64,000 nucleotides of DNA from Flavobacterium tistrianum (GTDB lineage Bacteria; Bacteroidota; Bacteroidia; Flavobacteriales; Flavobacteriaceae). Location of the stretch: the NCBI RefSeq assembly GCF_003254545.1, contig NZ_QJRH01000063.1:1-64000 (forward strand), given 5' to 3'. The notes beneath the pieces are model-generated. The model had not been told where the DNA came from and searched no databases. It saw only the letters and a list, made by a program, of their open reading frames with translations. Below, in pieces: positions 42,615 to 52,074 of the stretch (position 1 is the first letter of the stretch; each line of letters starts with the position of its first letter). A program made the translations under genes and the position numbers.

Positions 42615-43532
42615 TTATTGTTCCTTCGGCAACCAATAAATTTTGGTTTCACCAAGTTTTTGATACTCTGAAAACTCTAACTCTGAAAATCTATTTTTAT
42701 TTTTTACTATTTCTGGAACAAAAGTAATTAAATCAAATCCAGCTAGAATTAAAGCTTTTAGTGCCATAAAATCACCCTTAAAAACTTTCATTTTCAATTG
42801 CATCCAGATTGAATAAGCCATTTTTCTTGGTATTAATTTTAGTGGCATAAATAAAAAATAGAGAGACCAGCCAGCTCTTAAAGACCTTTGCAATCTAATT
42901 GAGTAATCTGCGTCTTTTTTTCGTAATTTAATATCAACTCTATGATTTATTAAGACTTCTGGAAGATAGTGTATTTCCCACTTTTTTTTAAACAATTGAT
43001 ATGATGCAAAATCTTCTTCTCCATAAAATATCAGCCACTCTGGGTAATTTGTAATATCTTTCCACGCTGACATACGCCAAACATGTCCACAACCAACAAA
43101 ACTTTTCATTTGATGCGAAGCTTCAAAATTACTACTGTTTTTAGGCTCATTTAAACCCCAAAAAATTCTAAATCCTAATAATCCTATTTTAGGATTATTA
43201 TTAAATGCTTCTTCAATAAAATCCAAGGGATTTTCAGTAATAAAATGCGCATCATCATCTATCGAAATAGCATATTTAGAATTAACCAGCGAAAGAAGCC
43301 TGTTCCTACTATATATAAGTCCTTTGCTCACTTTATTTTGAATAAATTGAATTTCGGGAAATTTTGATTTAATAAATGTGGCTGTATCATCGGTGGAACC
43401 ATCATCGCAAATTATACAAACTACATCTTCCCTTTCTATTATTTTTTTGATTTTAGTTAATGTAAAAATCAAATCATTACATCTATTTTTCGTTGTAATT
43501 AATATTGAGAATTTCACCTCCTTTAAACTCAT
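42615..43532 (-). CDS. Glycosyltransferase family 2
   Basis: It has a GT-A fold, 305 aa. KFSILITTKNRCNDLI (7-22) opens the domain, IICDDGSTDDTATF follows, and the metal-binding site is ISIDDDAHFI. The later WLIFYGEEDFASYQLFKK supplies the catalytic ED pair. The hydrophobic stretch SLYFLFMPLKLIP near residue 235 might dock to the membrane. The neu operon follows after 7 bp, so it may use or accept the nonulosonic acid. Confidence 0.88.
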   Translation of the reverse strand: MSLKEVKFSILITTKNRCNDLIFTLTKIKKIIEREDVVCIICDDGSTDDTATFIKSKFPEIQFIQNKVSKGLIYSRNRLLSLVNSKYAISIDDDAHFITENPLDFIEEAFNNNPKIGLLGFRIFWGLNEPKNSSNFEASHQMKSFVGCGHVWRMSAWKDITNYPEWLIFYGEEDFASYQLFKKKWEIHYLPEVLINHRVDIKLRKKDADYSIRLQRSLRAGWSLYFLFMPLKLIPRKMAYSIWMQLKMKVFKGDFMALKALILAGFDLITFVPEIVKNKNRFSELEFSEYQKLGETKIYWLPKEQ

Positions 43533-43536
43533 AGAT

Positions 43537-44544
43537 TTAAGAATTTAAATTACTATTATAAAAAAGAGAAAATGTTTGTTTTATAATTTTCTTTCTCAAA
43601 TTATAAAGTTTGTTTTTAAATCGAGAATCAAATAAATCCAGACTTTGTGTAAAATCTTTCTCAATTTCAAAATCCTGCTTTATTTTTTTTAGATTATTAT
43701 CCTGAACATCAACCATCCACTTTTCCACATTATTCCCCATATGAAATGCATAATTGTTATAGGTAGATAATCTTAGCTTGCCCAACTTGTCAATAGGCTG
43801 ATCAACGTAATTAAATTCGGACTCATTGCCTACTAATGTTAAACTTGGATTTGAAGGCACTTTTCTAAACAAAATATCTCGAGTAATTGTCAATATTTGG
43901 TGTCCGCTCCCAATTACAGCACTATTTCCATTTTTTTCAATTATTGGCCACTTAATATTCTCATTCTTCTCCAAGTCCCAGTTAATGCTTTCTAAGTAAC
44001 GATTATAATCTTTAAAGTTTTCAGGAATTGATACGCGTTTAAATTTTACTCTTTTAAAAATAATTTTTTTTAAAACCGAACTTGTTCCGTAAAACAAAGC
44101 ATGTCTAACAGGAATTGGAGAAACTGATCCTACATCTTTAAAATTTTCAAAAACTTCTTCTACTTTTTGCTGCCAATTTTGAACGAAAAGTATATCTGAA
44201 TCACTTAGCGTAATATACTTTTCACGACTTCCTCTTGCGGCACCAATCATGGCGTCAATTTTTCCTATATTTTCATTATGATGTATTAAGGTATCAATTT
44301 TCTTATCTTCTAAATAAGAGTTTAAAAAACTTGAAACTTCCTTACATGACCCATTATTTACAACCGTGATAAGGCAATTTTTATCTATGGTTGCAACAAG
44401 AGAATCTATACATAATTTAAAAACCTCGGCCGAGTTACTGTAAAAACCTTTCGAATCTGGAATATATACCACTACTATAACTCTATGATGTGTTTTAAGT
44501 ATAATTTTTTTATCACTCTTTTGTGGATTTACTCCTATTCTCAT
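43537..44544 (-). CDS. Glycosyltransferase family 2-like protein
   Basis: At 335 aa it has a GT-A-like core: HHRVIVVVYIPDSKGFYSNS (from 19), TVVNNGSCKEVSSFL, HNENIGKIDAMIGAARGS and the DxD site in YITLSDSDILFVQNW (near 114-116). It lacks the usual DDGS wording and has NNGS instead, so it is a divergent GT2. The C-terminal third is rich in Lys and Asn and unassigned. It is 4 bp from the next gene. Confidence 0.8.
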   Translation of the reverse strand: MRIGVNPQKSDKKIILKTHHRVIVVVYIPDSKGFYSNSAEVFKLCIDSLVATIDKNCLITVVNNGSCKEVSSFLNSYLEDKKIDTLIHHNENIGKIDAMIGAARGSREKYITLSDSDILFVQNWQQKVEEVFENFKDVGSVSPIPVRHALFYGTSSVLKKIIFKRVKFKRVSIPENFKDYNRYLESINWDLEKNENIKWPIIEKNGNSAVIGSGHQILTITRDILFRKVPSNPSLTLVGNESEFNYVDQPIDKLGKLRLSTYNNYAFHMGNNVEKWMVDVQDNNLKKIKQDFEIEKDFTQSLDLFDSRFKNKLYNLRKKIIKQTFSLFYNSNLNS

Positions 44545-44587
44545 TCTCTTTATTTTAAATTTTAGTTATTTTCTAGCTTCAACTTGA

Positions 44588-45439
44588 CTATAAAATTGGC
44601 ATTTTTAATGCCATTCTATAGGCCTTTATTAAGATCCTTATATCTGACAATTTCCCTTGCATAAATAGAAGCTTAATAGCAAGAAAAAACTTTATATAAA
44701 ATTGTTGCTTTACTACAGTATTTGAAAAATGTTTATTTAGGAAATAAAAATATAATCTCAGTTTTTCTAATTCCATATTTGTGGTTTTCCATTTATCTCT
44801 TTGTCCTCCTACTGAAACCCATAGATGCTCAACTAAAATTTTAGGTTGAAAATAAATATTTGCACCCGCTTGCAGCAAGCGCATTCCATAATCCCAGTCA
44901 TCTCCCCAAATTGTAAAATTTTCATCAAATAAAAAACCCGCTTCCTTAAAAGTTTCTCTTCTTGTAATATTTAATCCCGAACAAACCTGAAGTCTAAAAC
45001 GAGGCTTTGAAAAATTACTAGGTTTAGAGATAGTATCTAAAATTGTGTGATACTTAAATTCTGTGGTTTCCATTCCTTCAAATTGAATTCCTGGTATTAG
45101 AACATCAATAATATTGGGTTTTAACACTTCAATTATCTTCTCAAACGCCACATTCGGAATTCTTAAATCATCGTCAAGAAAAAACAACCATTCTTCATTT
45201 TGATAAAATTTTAATGCTTGATTTCGAGAATGATTAACTGAATTTTCTCTTTCGTTTTTTACAAAAGTAAATTTATAACTCAACGATAATTTATTTATAT
45301 CTGCTTCTATATCCTGCTGACTTTGATCAACAATGACAACTTGCGAAATATGTTCTTCGAATGCATTTAAATCTATAAGTAAATTAGACAAATACGATAA
45401 TCTGTCTCTTGTTGGGATAACTAAAAAAAAGTTTTTCAT
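44588..45439 (-). CDS. Glycosyltransferase family 2
   Basis: At 283 aa, the start FFLVIPTRDRLSYLSNLL (3-20) and the DDD site in WLFFLDDDLRIPN (near 88-90) identify a GT-A fold. FTIWGDDWDYGMRLLQAG near residue 180 supplies the catalytic acidic pair. No membrane segment is evident apart from a mildly hydrophobic C-terminus. The start overlaps the stop of the upstream gene by 4 bp. Donor and acceptor are unknown. Confidence 0.88.
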   Translation of the reverse strand: MKNFFLVIPTRDRLSYLSNLLIDLNAFEEHISQVVIVDQSQQDIEADINKLSLSYKFTFVKNERENSVNHSRNQALKFYQNEEWLFFLDDDLRIPNVAFEKIIEVLKPNIIDVLIPGIQFEGMETTEFKYHTILDTISKPSNFSKPRFRLQVCSGLNITRRETFKEAGFLFDENFTIWGDDWDYGMRLLQAGANIYFQPKILVEHLWVSVGGQRDKWKTTNMELEKLRLYFYFLNKHFSNTVVKQQFYIKFFLAIKLLFMQGKLSDIRILIKAYRMALKMPIL

Positions 45440-46398
45440 TTATTTAGTAATTTGTCATATATCGCATAAATGCCATTAAAAATTTTAAGTTTTTTCAAGA
45501 TCAAAATTATATTATATTTTATTAAACGCAACTGAAAATCTATGGTAGCCCAAAATCCTAGCTGTCCAAAATAATGTTTTGTTATTTTTTGATATGTTTT
45601 AAACGACGGAATATTAAAAAAAGCAACTTCAAGTTTTTTTAAAATTACTTTCTTTTGAAATTTTGTAAAAAGTAAAGTATGATCCTTAAACAAAATCTCG
45701 CAAAATTCAAAAGTTGCCCAATTCTTTTGATTGTTTGAGCCAGAATCGCCAGTGATACTTAAATTTGATACTCGAATTAACAACTGAGCTTCATTAATTG
45801 AATAAATAGAATTTGGAATTGAGAATTCTAAAACAGCCAAGTCATCTGAATGCCAAGCTAAAGGAAGATCTTTAAACTTTACATTTTTTATCTGTTCCCT
45901 TTTAAAAAAGTATTCCCCTAGTGAGCTTCTAGTTTTTTTTGAAAATTTTCTTGTTAAAAAATCTTGTCCAGTTTCTAAAACTGGATGCTCATGTTTTTTG
46001 GAAATAGTTTCCTCTTTTTCATTTATTACCGTCGTAGCAAAACGAACAACATTTATTTCATTCTTATTTATATCTTCTAAGTTCCTATAAAAAGATGCTA
46101 CTACATTTTCATCAAGGACATCATCATCACCTAAAATCATGATCCATTCTTCACTTTCAACTAAGTCTACACACCTCTCCCATTGTTTTACTAATGAAAT
46201 CCCTCCTAAATTCTGCTCAAAAAGATAGTACTTGAAGTCAAAATCATTTTTATATTTTTCTAATAGAGAAAACGGATTTTCTGGACTTGAATCATTTCCT
46301 ATGTAAACTTTAAATCTTTTATCAATTTGTTTTTTTAAGGATTCTAAAGTTTTTTCAAAAAACTCAAGTTTATAATACGGAATTACTATAGCAATCAT
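45436..46398 (-). CDS. Glycosyltransferase family 2
   Basis: At 320 aa, MIAIVIPYYKLEFFEKTL opens a GT-A domain, with VYIGNDSSPENPF and the metal site MILGDDDVLDENVV (DDD near 92-94). The second half is divergent (LAWHSDDLAVLEFS). A hydrophobic C-terminal region (YNIILILKKL) may associate with the membrane. It overlaps both neighbours by 4 bp, so translation is coupled. Confidence 0.87.
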   Translation of the reverse strand: MIAIVIPYYKLEFFEKTLESLKKQIDKRFKVYIGNDSSPENPFSLLEKYKNDFDFKYYLFEQNLGGISLVKQWERCVDLVESEEWIMILGDDDVLDENVVASFYRNLEDINKNEINVVRFATTVINEKEETISKKHEHPVLETGQDFLTRKFSKKTRSSLGEYFFKREQIKNVKFKDLPLAWHSDDLAVLEFSIPNSIYSINEAQLLIRVSNLSITGDSGSNNQKNWATFEFCEILFKDHTLLFTKFQKKVILKKLEVAFFNIPSFKTYQKITKHYFGQLGFWATIDFQLRLIKYNIILILKKLKIFNGIYAIYDKLLNK

Positions 46399-47318
46399 TT
46401 TTTAAATTTTTTAAGTATCCAATTTCCGAGAGAGAGCAGGTGTAAACTGGCTAAAATATTTTTAATTTTATTTCCTAATTTATAAGAACCTGAGTTTTTA
46501 TATTTCTTAACCTCGATCCCCTTTTCTCTAGACTGCTGGTAATACTTTTCAATTAAAAAAATTAAAAAATTCTCAAATTCATCTTCTGTTAATAATGATT
46601 TTAGAATTGGAAAAGAGTAGAAAAAATTACTTTTCATATGAACAAAATCTTTGGTCATATTTTTTTCATGATATCTATAGTATGCCAAAAAACGATCTAA
46701 AAAAACGACTTCTGGATTCTTTTTAAAAATTTTCAGCCACATGATCCAATCTTCTTTTGCTCCTAATTCTGTCGAAAATTTAAAATCTTTAAAAATACTT
46801 CTATGGAAAAAACCACAATGAATTGGTATATTAAACTCAAAGTCCCAATCGAATAAAACTTTTTCAAAAGTAAACTCTTCTAAAGAAAGTTTACAAAATG
46901 GAGGCTCTACATTTTTCAGATTCCCTCGAAACATCATAAAATTAGAAATAACTATTTTATTGTTTCTTTCCTCGCCAGCTATAATGTCTAATGATTCTTC
47001 AAGTTTCTTTTCATGTAATAAATCATCCGAATCTAAAAATTGAATAAACTCTCCTGAGATTTTACTTAAAGCATGGTTACGAGCAAAACTTACACCTTTG
47101 TGCTCTAAACAATAAAGTAAGAATCGAGAATCTTTCTTTACAAATTCTTTAACTATATCTACCGTCTTATCTGATGAACCATCATCGACAATAATACATT
47201 CCCAGTTTGAGTAAGTTTGCATTTCAATCGACTGCAACGTTTCTATTATTAGAGATTCTCTATTGAAAGTTGGAATTACAATCGAAATTAACGCAGTATT
47301 TTGATAATGTATATTCAT
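46395..47318 (-). CDS. Glycosyltransferase family 2
   Basis: It has a classical GT2 domain: ISIVIPTFNRESLIIETL near residue 11, WECIIVDDGSSDKTVDIV, VSFARNHALSKISGEF and the metal site FLDSDDLLHE. The start at 47318 (MNIHYQNTALIS, 307 aa) avoids overlap with the upstream gene; an in-frame codon at 47336 adds six residues. FGAKEDW-like wording (LGAKEDWIMWLKIFK) gives the catalytic ED. The substrate is unknown. Confidence 0.89.
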   Translation of the reverse strand: MNIHYQNTALISIVIPTFNRESLIIETLQSIEMQTYSNWECIIVDDGSSDKTVDIVKEFVKKDSRFLLYCLEHKGVSFARNHALSKISGEFIQFLDSDDLLHEKKLEESLDIIAGEERNNKIVISNFMMFRGNLKNVEPPFCKLSLEEFTFEKVLFDWDFEFNIPIHCGFFHRSIFKDFKFSTELGAKEDWIMWLKIFKKNPEVVFLDRFLAYYRYHEKNMTKDFVHMKSNFFYSFPILKSLLTEDEFENFLIFLIEKYYQQSREKGIEVKKYKNSGSYKLGNKIKNILASLHLLSLGNWILKKFKK

Positions 47319-47322
47319 TTTC

Positions 47323-48186
47323 TTAATATCTGCCAATTATTTTTTTTATAGCTTTTTTTAAGATAATTTTTAAGGGTAAATTCACTAAATTTTGATGATT
47401 TCTTTCTGAGAACTTATCAATAAATTCATCTATTGATTCTGCAGGTAAAAAATGAAGTCTATTCCATACTTTTGGCAACAAAGGATGTATATTGGTATAA
47501 TTTTTATAATTTAAACTTGATAGTGATTTCCAAAAGTGAAAATATTTTTGTGTATCAAAATCATCTCTATGTCCCCAATTTGTAATTTTTTGCACTATTT
47601 CACCTTCACTTCTCGCCCAAGATTGATGAATAACATTTACTTCTGAGTAATAATTCCTAATATTATCATTTCTTCTTGTGTGAGAATTCAATAATTGATT
47701 TGTTATAAAGGGAAACTGTTCTTTATTATCTATAAATAGATATCCATCATTTAGTTGTTTATATAACGTGACTAATTTTCCTTGAATACATATTGGAGTT
47801 ACATTGGGAAAAATGTTTAGATACCAATATTTATTTAAGTATTTATACAATTTTTCAAAATCATATATATATTCATCAACATCTAATTGTAATTTCCAAC
47901 CTCTTCCTAATTTTTTCAAAATCATATTTCTTTCTCTTGATTCGCATTGAGTTGGATTTAAAGAAGGAATATAAAAATTATCAAAATAAAATTCTATTAT
48001 ATTTTTGGTATCAAAGGCTTTAACCTCCTGAAAAAAAGAATCTGGAATCTCAAAAGAATTTCCACTCCATGTTTTATAATTACAGTCTATACCAATAACA
48101 ATTTTATCTACATAATTATACAATTGCTTTACAGATGTTAAAAACATGTGATAATCATACGAAACAAGATAACCTACCTTAATCAA
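47323..48186 (-). CDS. Putative GT-A-like glycosyltransferase
   Basis: It is a divergent protein of about 287 aa. IKVGYLVSYDYHMFL at the start, VDKIVIGIDCNYKTW and the acidic motif WKLQLDVDEYIYDF resemble the nucleotide and DxD sites of GT-A enzymes that act on glycans. Assignment to a numbered family is not possible by eye. No ATG lies at the expected start. A TTG at 48186, overlapping the upstream stop as TTGA, is preferred; another TTG at 48234 would overlap the upstream gene by 52 bp. Confidence 0.65.
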   Translation of the reverse strand: MIKVGYLVSYDYHMFLTSVKQLYNYVDKIVIGIDCNYKTWSGNSFEIPDSFFQEVKAFDTKNIIEFYFDNFYIPSLNPTQCESRERNMILKKLGRGWKLQLDVDEYIYDFEKLYKYLNKYWYLNIFPNVTPICIQGKLVTLYKQLNDGYLFIDNKEQFPFITNQLLNSHTRRNDNIRNYYSEVNVIHQSWARSEGEIVQKITNWGHRDDFDTQKYFHFWKSLSSLNYKNYTNIHPLLPKVWNRLHFLPAESIDEFIDKFSERNHQNLVNLPLKIILKKAIKKIIGRY

Positions 48187-49082
48187 AATATATTTTTTAC
48201 TTTTTTTGTAATTGTGCTTAATAAAAATGTGCAATAATAAAACTTGAACTCTTTAAAATTACAGATGATATTTTTTAGTTCGAAATTACTTTTTAAATCT
48301 TTCAGAAAACTTTTATCAAGACTGTTTTTATAATACTTATACACTTCGATTTCACGATTTTTATAAAATTTGCACAGATATATATAATCAGAAATCATTT
48401 TTTTTGTTTTAAAACTTTCATCTATTCCGCTCCACACTCCACCAGCATGCTCTCGATAAGAAGCTCCATTAAAATCTAAATACTTTGCTTTTCCATAATC
48501 CCCTAAAAAAGAGGTCAAGAATAAATCTCCACAGTTAACCTTGTCAAAAAAAACTGGATATTCTTTTATTACATTTCTAAAACACCTTGTTAATGTAGGA
48601 AGCCATGCTCCTTTTTTTAAGTCTTTTTCATTATAGTCATTTTTATAATTTTCTAAAAATGATTGTACCGTTAGATTATTAAATTGATCAACTACAGAGC
48701 AATCATGATAACATACCACATAATCTGAATTGTTTTCCAAAAAACTAACTTGTTTTTGTAGTTTTAACGGATCAGTCCAAAAATCATCTCCCTCGCATAG
48801 AGCTATATACTTACCTGAGCAATGTTCCATAGCAAAAATAAAATTAGACATCATACCAATATTTTTCTCATGTCTAAAATATTTTATTTTTGAAGCTTTG
48901 GGATTACTCTTTAAAATCTCCTCAATAACTTTATCTGTTTGATCCGGAGAGCTATCGTTGGCAATAATCAATTCTATTTCAAAATCACATTCTTGCATTA
49001 ATACGCCTTCTATGGCTTGATGAATGTATTTTTCATGCCCATAGGTAATCATACAAACACTTACTTTCACAGTATTTTGCAT
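48183..49082 (-). CDS. Glycosyltransferase family 2
   Basis: At 299 aa, KVSVCMITYGHEKYIHQAIE (5-24) and LIIANDSSPDQTDKVI open the GT-A domain. ALCEGDDFWTDPLKLQKQVS is the EGDDxW form common in this subgroup (near 94-113). The C-terminal half is unassigned and has a weak hydrophobic end. It begins 2 bp after the NeuD-like gene and its stop overlaps the TTG of the next gene. Confidence 0.88.
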   Translation of the reverse strand: MQNTVKVSVCMITYGHEKYIHQAIEGVLMQECDFEIELIIANDSSPDQTDKVIEEILKSNPKASKIKYFRHEKNIGMMSNFIFAMEHCSGKYIALCEGDDFWTDPLKLQKQVSFLENNSDYVVCYHDCSVVDQFNNLTVQSFLENYKNDYNEKDLKKGAWLPTLTRCFRNVIKEYPVFFDKVNCGDLFLTSFLGDYGKAKYLDFNGASYREHAGGVWSGIDESFKTKKMISDYIYLCKFYKNREIEVYKYYKNSLDKSFLKDLKSNFELKNIICNFKEFKFYYCTFLLSTITKKVKNIF

Positions 49083-49084
49083 AT

Positions 49085-49732
49085 CTAGAAATCTAACGCC
49101 TCTAATTCTTTAAGAACTTTACCTGGTATGCCAACAACTAGAGAATTATCAGGAACGTCTTTTGTTACCACAGATCCAGCACCAATAATTACATTCTTAC
49201 CAATTTTAACTTTAGGCAAGACAGTTGCATTGGTTCCTAAGACACTATAATTTCCAACTATACAATTACTAGAAATACTTACTCCCGGAGATAACTCTAC
49301 AAATTCACCTATTATAGAGTCATGTCCTACTGTACAATTTAAATTGATTAAAGAACCTTGTTTTATAATCACATCTGATGTGATAACTGTTCCCGTCATA
49401 ATATTACATCCTTTTTGAATTTCGTTACCGAAACTACCAATATGTGCATATGGACTAACTGTCGAAGAGAAAACGCCACCTATTTCACTGAATTTATCAT
49501 AAAGTTTTTTTCTTAAAATTGGATTGCCAATTCCGATTGTAAATCTATTATCAATTGTTTTAAAATAAACTGAAGCATCATCAATATTTTTCAGAATGGG
49601 GAATTTATCATATAAATTTCCGCATACGTCTTCATTAACATCATCATAAAATGCCAAGTTATCTAATTGGTTTAATTGATGGAGTACTTCTAAAACTTCT
49701 TTTGCAAAACCTTTGCCGCCAGTAATCAACAT
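49085..49732 (-). CDS. NeuD/PglD/VioB-like sugar O- or N-acetyltransferase
   Basis: It has a left-handed beta-helix acyltransferase fold. The N-terminal Rossmann-like part starts LITGGKGFAKEVLEVL (2-17). Hexapeptide repeats follow from about residue 95 to 200, with the likely catalytic His in INLNCTVGHDSIIGEF (near 139) and the terminal IIGAGSVVTKDVPDN. At 215 aa it is full length. The gene directly follows an aminotransferase, the usual pairing for making N-acetylated 4-amino-6-deoxy sugars (VioA-VioB style). Here the aminotransferase is broken, so the enzyme may lack its substrate. Confidence 0.82.
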   Translation of the reverse strand: MLITGGKGFAKEVLEVLHQLNQLDNLAFYDDVNEDVCGNLYDKFPILKNIDDASVYFKTIDNRFTIGIGNPILRKKLYDKFSEIGGVFSSTVSPYAHIGSFGNEIQKGCNIMTGTVITSDVIIKQGSLINLNCTVGHDSIIGEFVELSPGVSISSNCIVGNYSVLGTNATVLPKVKIGKNVIIGAGSVVTKDVPDNSLVVGIPGKVLKELEALDF

Positions 49733-50803
49733 AAAATAGTATTAATAAGTAAAACAATTTTTTCTAATTCCTCTAATTGTAACTCTGCATAAAGTGGCAA
49801 ACACAATATTCTTGAAGCAATGCTTTCTGAAATTGGCATTTCATCACCTTCTGTGTATTCAATTGTGTTTAATGACGGATAGAAATATCTTCTCGGAAAA
49901 ATATTATTCTCGTTCATTTTTTTTTGTATTGTGAGCAAATCTTTCTCCGTTTCAAAAATAACTGGATAATAACTATAATTCCATTGTGTATTTTCCCTAA
50001 TTTTCAAAAAATCAATTTTTTCAAAATTGAGATTAGAATTATAAAATCCCACTATTTTTTTTCTTTCATCCATTATTTTATCCATATAAGGAAAAACAGC
50101 CAAACTCAGTGCAGCTTGTAACTCTGAAACTTTACCATTAATCCCTAATCCGTGAAAAGCTAAAGTGCCATTATGTCCAAAGTTATGCGAATAAAACAAT
50201 TTATCCCTCAGATCTGCATCATTAGTAAACATGGCACCACCTTCTCCAGTATGAAATAACTTTTTTGCATGAAAACTACAAGTACTTACATCTCCATAAT
50301 CAAAAATAGATTTATTATTGAATTTCACACCAAAACAATGTGCGGCATCATAAATAACCTTTAAATTATACTTTTTTTGCAATTAACTTAATATCAAACA
50401 CATTTCATGGATTTCCAAAAACATGAGTAGCTAATATAGCTTTAGTTCTCGATGTAATCGCTGCTTCTATTTTAGTTTCATCAATTGTCAAATACTCTGG
50501 ATGGATATCCACGAAAACTGGGCTACAATTTTCCCAAACTATTGATGCAGTAGTTGCTACATAACTAAAAGGGGGCGTTATAATTTCACCTTGATTTCCT
50601 AATAACTTCAACGCTATTTGTAATGGTATAGTACCATTGTTCGTTACAATAATATTAGACACATTTAAATATGCCTTTAACTTCTCTTCTAATTCCAATA
50701 CAAGCTCTCCTCGATTTGTGAGCCATTCGATATCCCAAGCTCGTTTAAGATAAGAATTATATTCTTCTAAAGGAGGAAGAAAAGTTTTGGTAACATTTAT
50801 CAT
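49726..50803 (-). pseudogene. DegT/DnrJ/EryC1/StrS aminotransferase, interrupted (stop plus frameshift)
   Basis: It is a PLP-dependent sugar 4-aminotransferase of about 360 aa in two pieces. The first piece runs from the ATG at 50803 (MINVTKTFLPPLEEY) to a TGA at 50405-50407. It contains NNGTIPLQIALKLL and ends THVFGNP. Reading past the TGA in the same frame gives NVFDIKLIAKK, so the TGA stands where a Cys codon is expected. Then a run of seven A (50372-50378, minus strand) shifts the frame by +1; six would keep KKYNLKVIYDAAH in phase. The second piece has the PLP lysine in CSFHAKKLFHTGEGG. The wording resembles VioA/FdtB-type enzymes. A sequencing error cannot be ruled out. Confidence 0.85.
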
Positions 50804-52074
50804 TAGTTCTTTTTTAATATCCAATTAAATTTAGGTTTAATGTAACCTGGTTCTCTTCCCATATATACCCCTAAATCTCGTCCCCCATCAATAACAGTAA
50901 AACATAGAATATCATTTTCAACAAAACGAGCTTCCCGTTTGTCTTTTATAAAAAAGAATGATAAAAAATATTGACCTGACTGAAAAAATGAGGAGGGAAA
51001 AAAACATATTAATTCATTTTTACCATATTGCAATTTTTCCTTTTCCTCTCCATTTGAAAAAGAGAAAAGAGCTTCTCCCATCTCGTTATATAAATGATAC
51101 GTTACATGATAACTCCCCAAACAATCATCTTTCAAATTTATTACTGTTTTTAATTCAATTTCACTATTTTCTATTAGTGGCTCATTTATACTTTTACCTA
51201 AACAATTAATTGAAATTTTTTCTAACTTAAACTCGTCTGTTTCGTAATTTGGACCAAATGTTTTTTGATTGATAACTTCCGAATCTCCACTTAGGTAATA
51301 ACTAACTGCTTTTTCAATATTAGTAATAAGTTTCACTTTTCCATGCTCCAAAACAATTCCTCTTGTACACAAACTTTTTACTGCCGCCATATTATGACTT
51401 ACAAACAAAACAGTTCGTCCCTCTCCCTTAGAAATATCCTGCATCTTACCAATCGCCTTTTTTTGAAACTCAGCATCTCCAACAGCTAAAACTTCATCCA
51501 CAACTAAAATTTCAGGTTCTAAAAATGCGGCAACAGCAAATGCTAAACGCACAGTCATTCCAGAGCTATATCTTTTTACAGGAGTATCTATATAACGTTC
51601 ACATCCTGAAAATTCAATAATTTCATCTAGTTTTGATGTGATTTCTTTTTTGGTCATTCCTAAAATCGCTCCGTTTAGAAATATGTTTTCTCGTCCAGTC
51701 ATTTCTCCATTAAAACCTGTACCTACTTCTAATAATGAAGCAATACGGCCACGAGATTTTATGCTCCCAGTTGTAGGAGCGGTTACTTTTGAAAGTATTT
51801 TTAAAAGTGTAGATTTTCCAGCTCCATTCTTGCCAATAATTCCTAAAACTTCTCCTCTTTTGACTTCAAAATTAATATCTTGCAGTGCCCAAACATAATC
51901 TGAAGTTCCTTTTCTGGAACGATCATTTGCGTCTCCAATCTTTAAATACGGATTTTCTTTTCCACGAACTTTATGCCACCATCTATTTAAATCATGACTC
52001 AAAGTACCAGTTCCTACTTCTCCTAAACGATATTGTTTGGAAATATTTTCGGCTTTTAATATAATATCTTTCAT
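50803..52074 (-). CDS. wzt: O-antigen/capsule ABC exporter ATP-binding protein (Wzt)
   Basis: The ATPase of the Wzm/Wzt exporter, 423 aa. Walker A GKNGAGKST lies at 81-89, the signature is YSSGMTVRLA and Walker B is EILVVDEVLAVGD, with the polysaccharide-exporter hallmark GTGFNGEMTGRENIFLNG. A C-terminal domain of about 160 residues (from ~265) matches the Wzt_C carbohydrate-binding region that recognises the finished glycan end. This indicates ABC-dependent export. The stop overlaps the aminotransferase start (TAATG). The wzm stop lies immediately upstream. Confidence 0.94.
   Translation of the reverse strand: MKDIILKAENISKQYRLGEVGTGTLSHDLNRWWHKVRGKENPYLKIGDANDRSRKGTSDYVWALQDINFEVKRGEVLGIIGKNGAGKSTLLKILSKVTAPTTGSIKSRGRIASLLEVGTGFNGEMTGRENIFLNGAILGMTKKEITSKLDEIIEFSGCERYIDTPVKRYSSGMTVRLAFAVAAFLEPEILVVDEVLAVGDAEFQKKAIGKMQDISKGEGRTVLFVSHNMAAVKSLCTRGIVLEHGKVKLITNIEKAVSYYLSGDSEVINQKTFGPNYETDEFKLEKISINCLGKSINEPLIENSEIELKTVINLKDDCLGSYHVTYHLYNEMGEALFSFSNGEEKEKLQYGKNELICFFPSSFFQSGQYFLSFFFIKDKREARFVENDILCFTVIDGGRDLGVYMGREPGYIKPKFNWILKKN

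Noticed and set aside
50405..50407. TGA replacing a Cys codon as a possible selenocysteine codon
   Set aside because: A frameshift follows 27 bp later, the residue is not catalytic in this aminotransferase family, and no SECIS-like hairpin is evident. A damaged gene or sequencing error is simpler.
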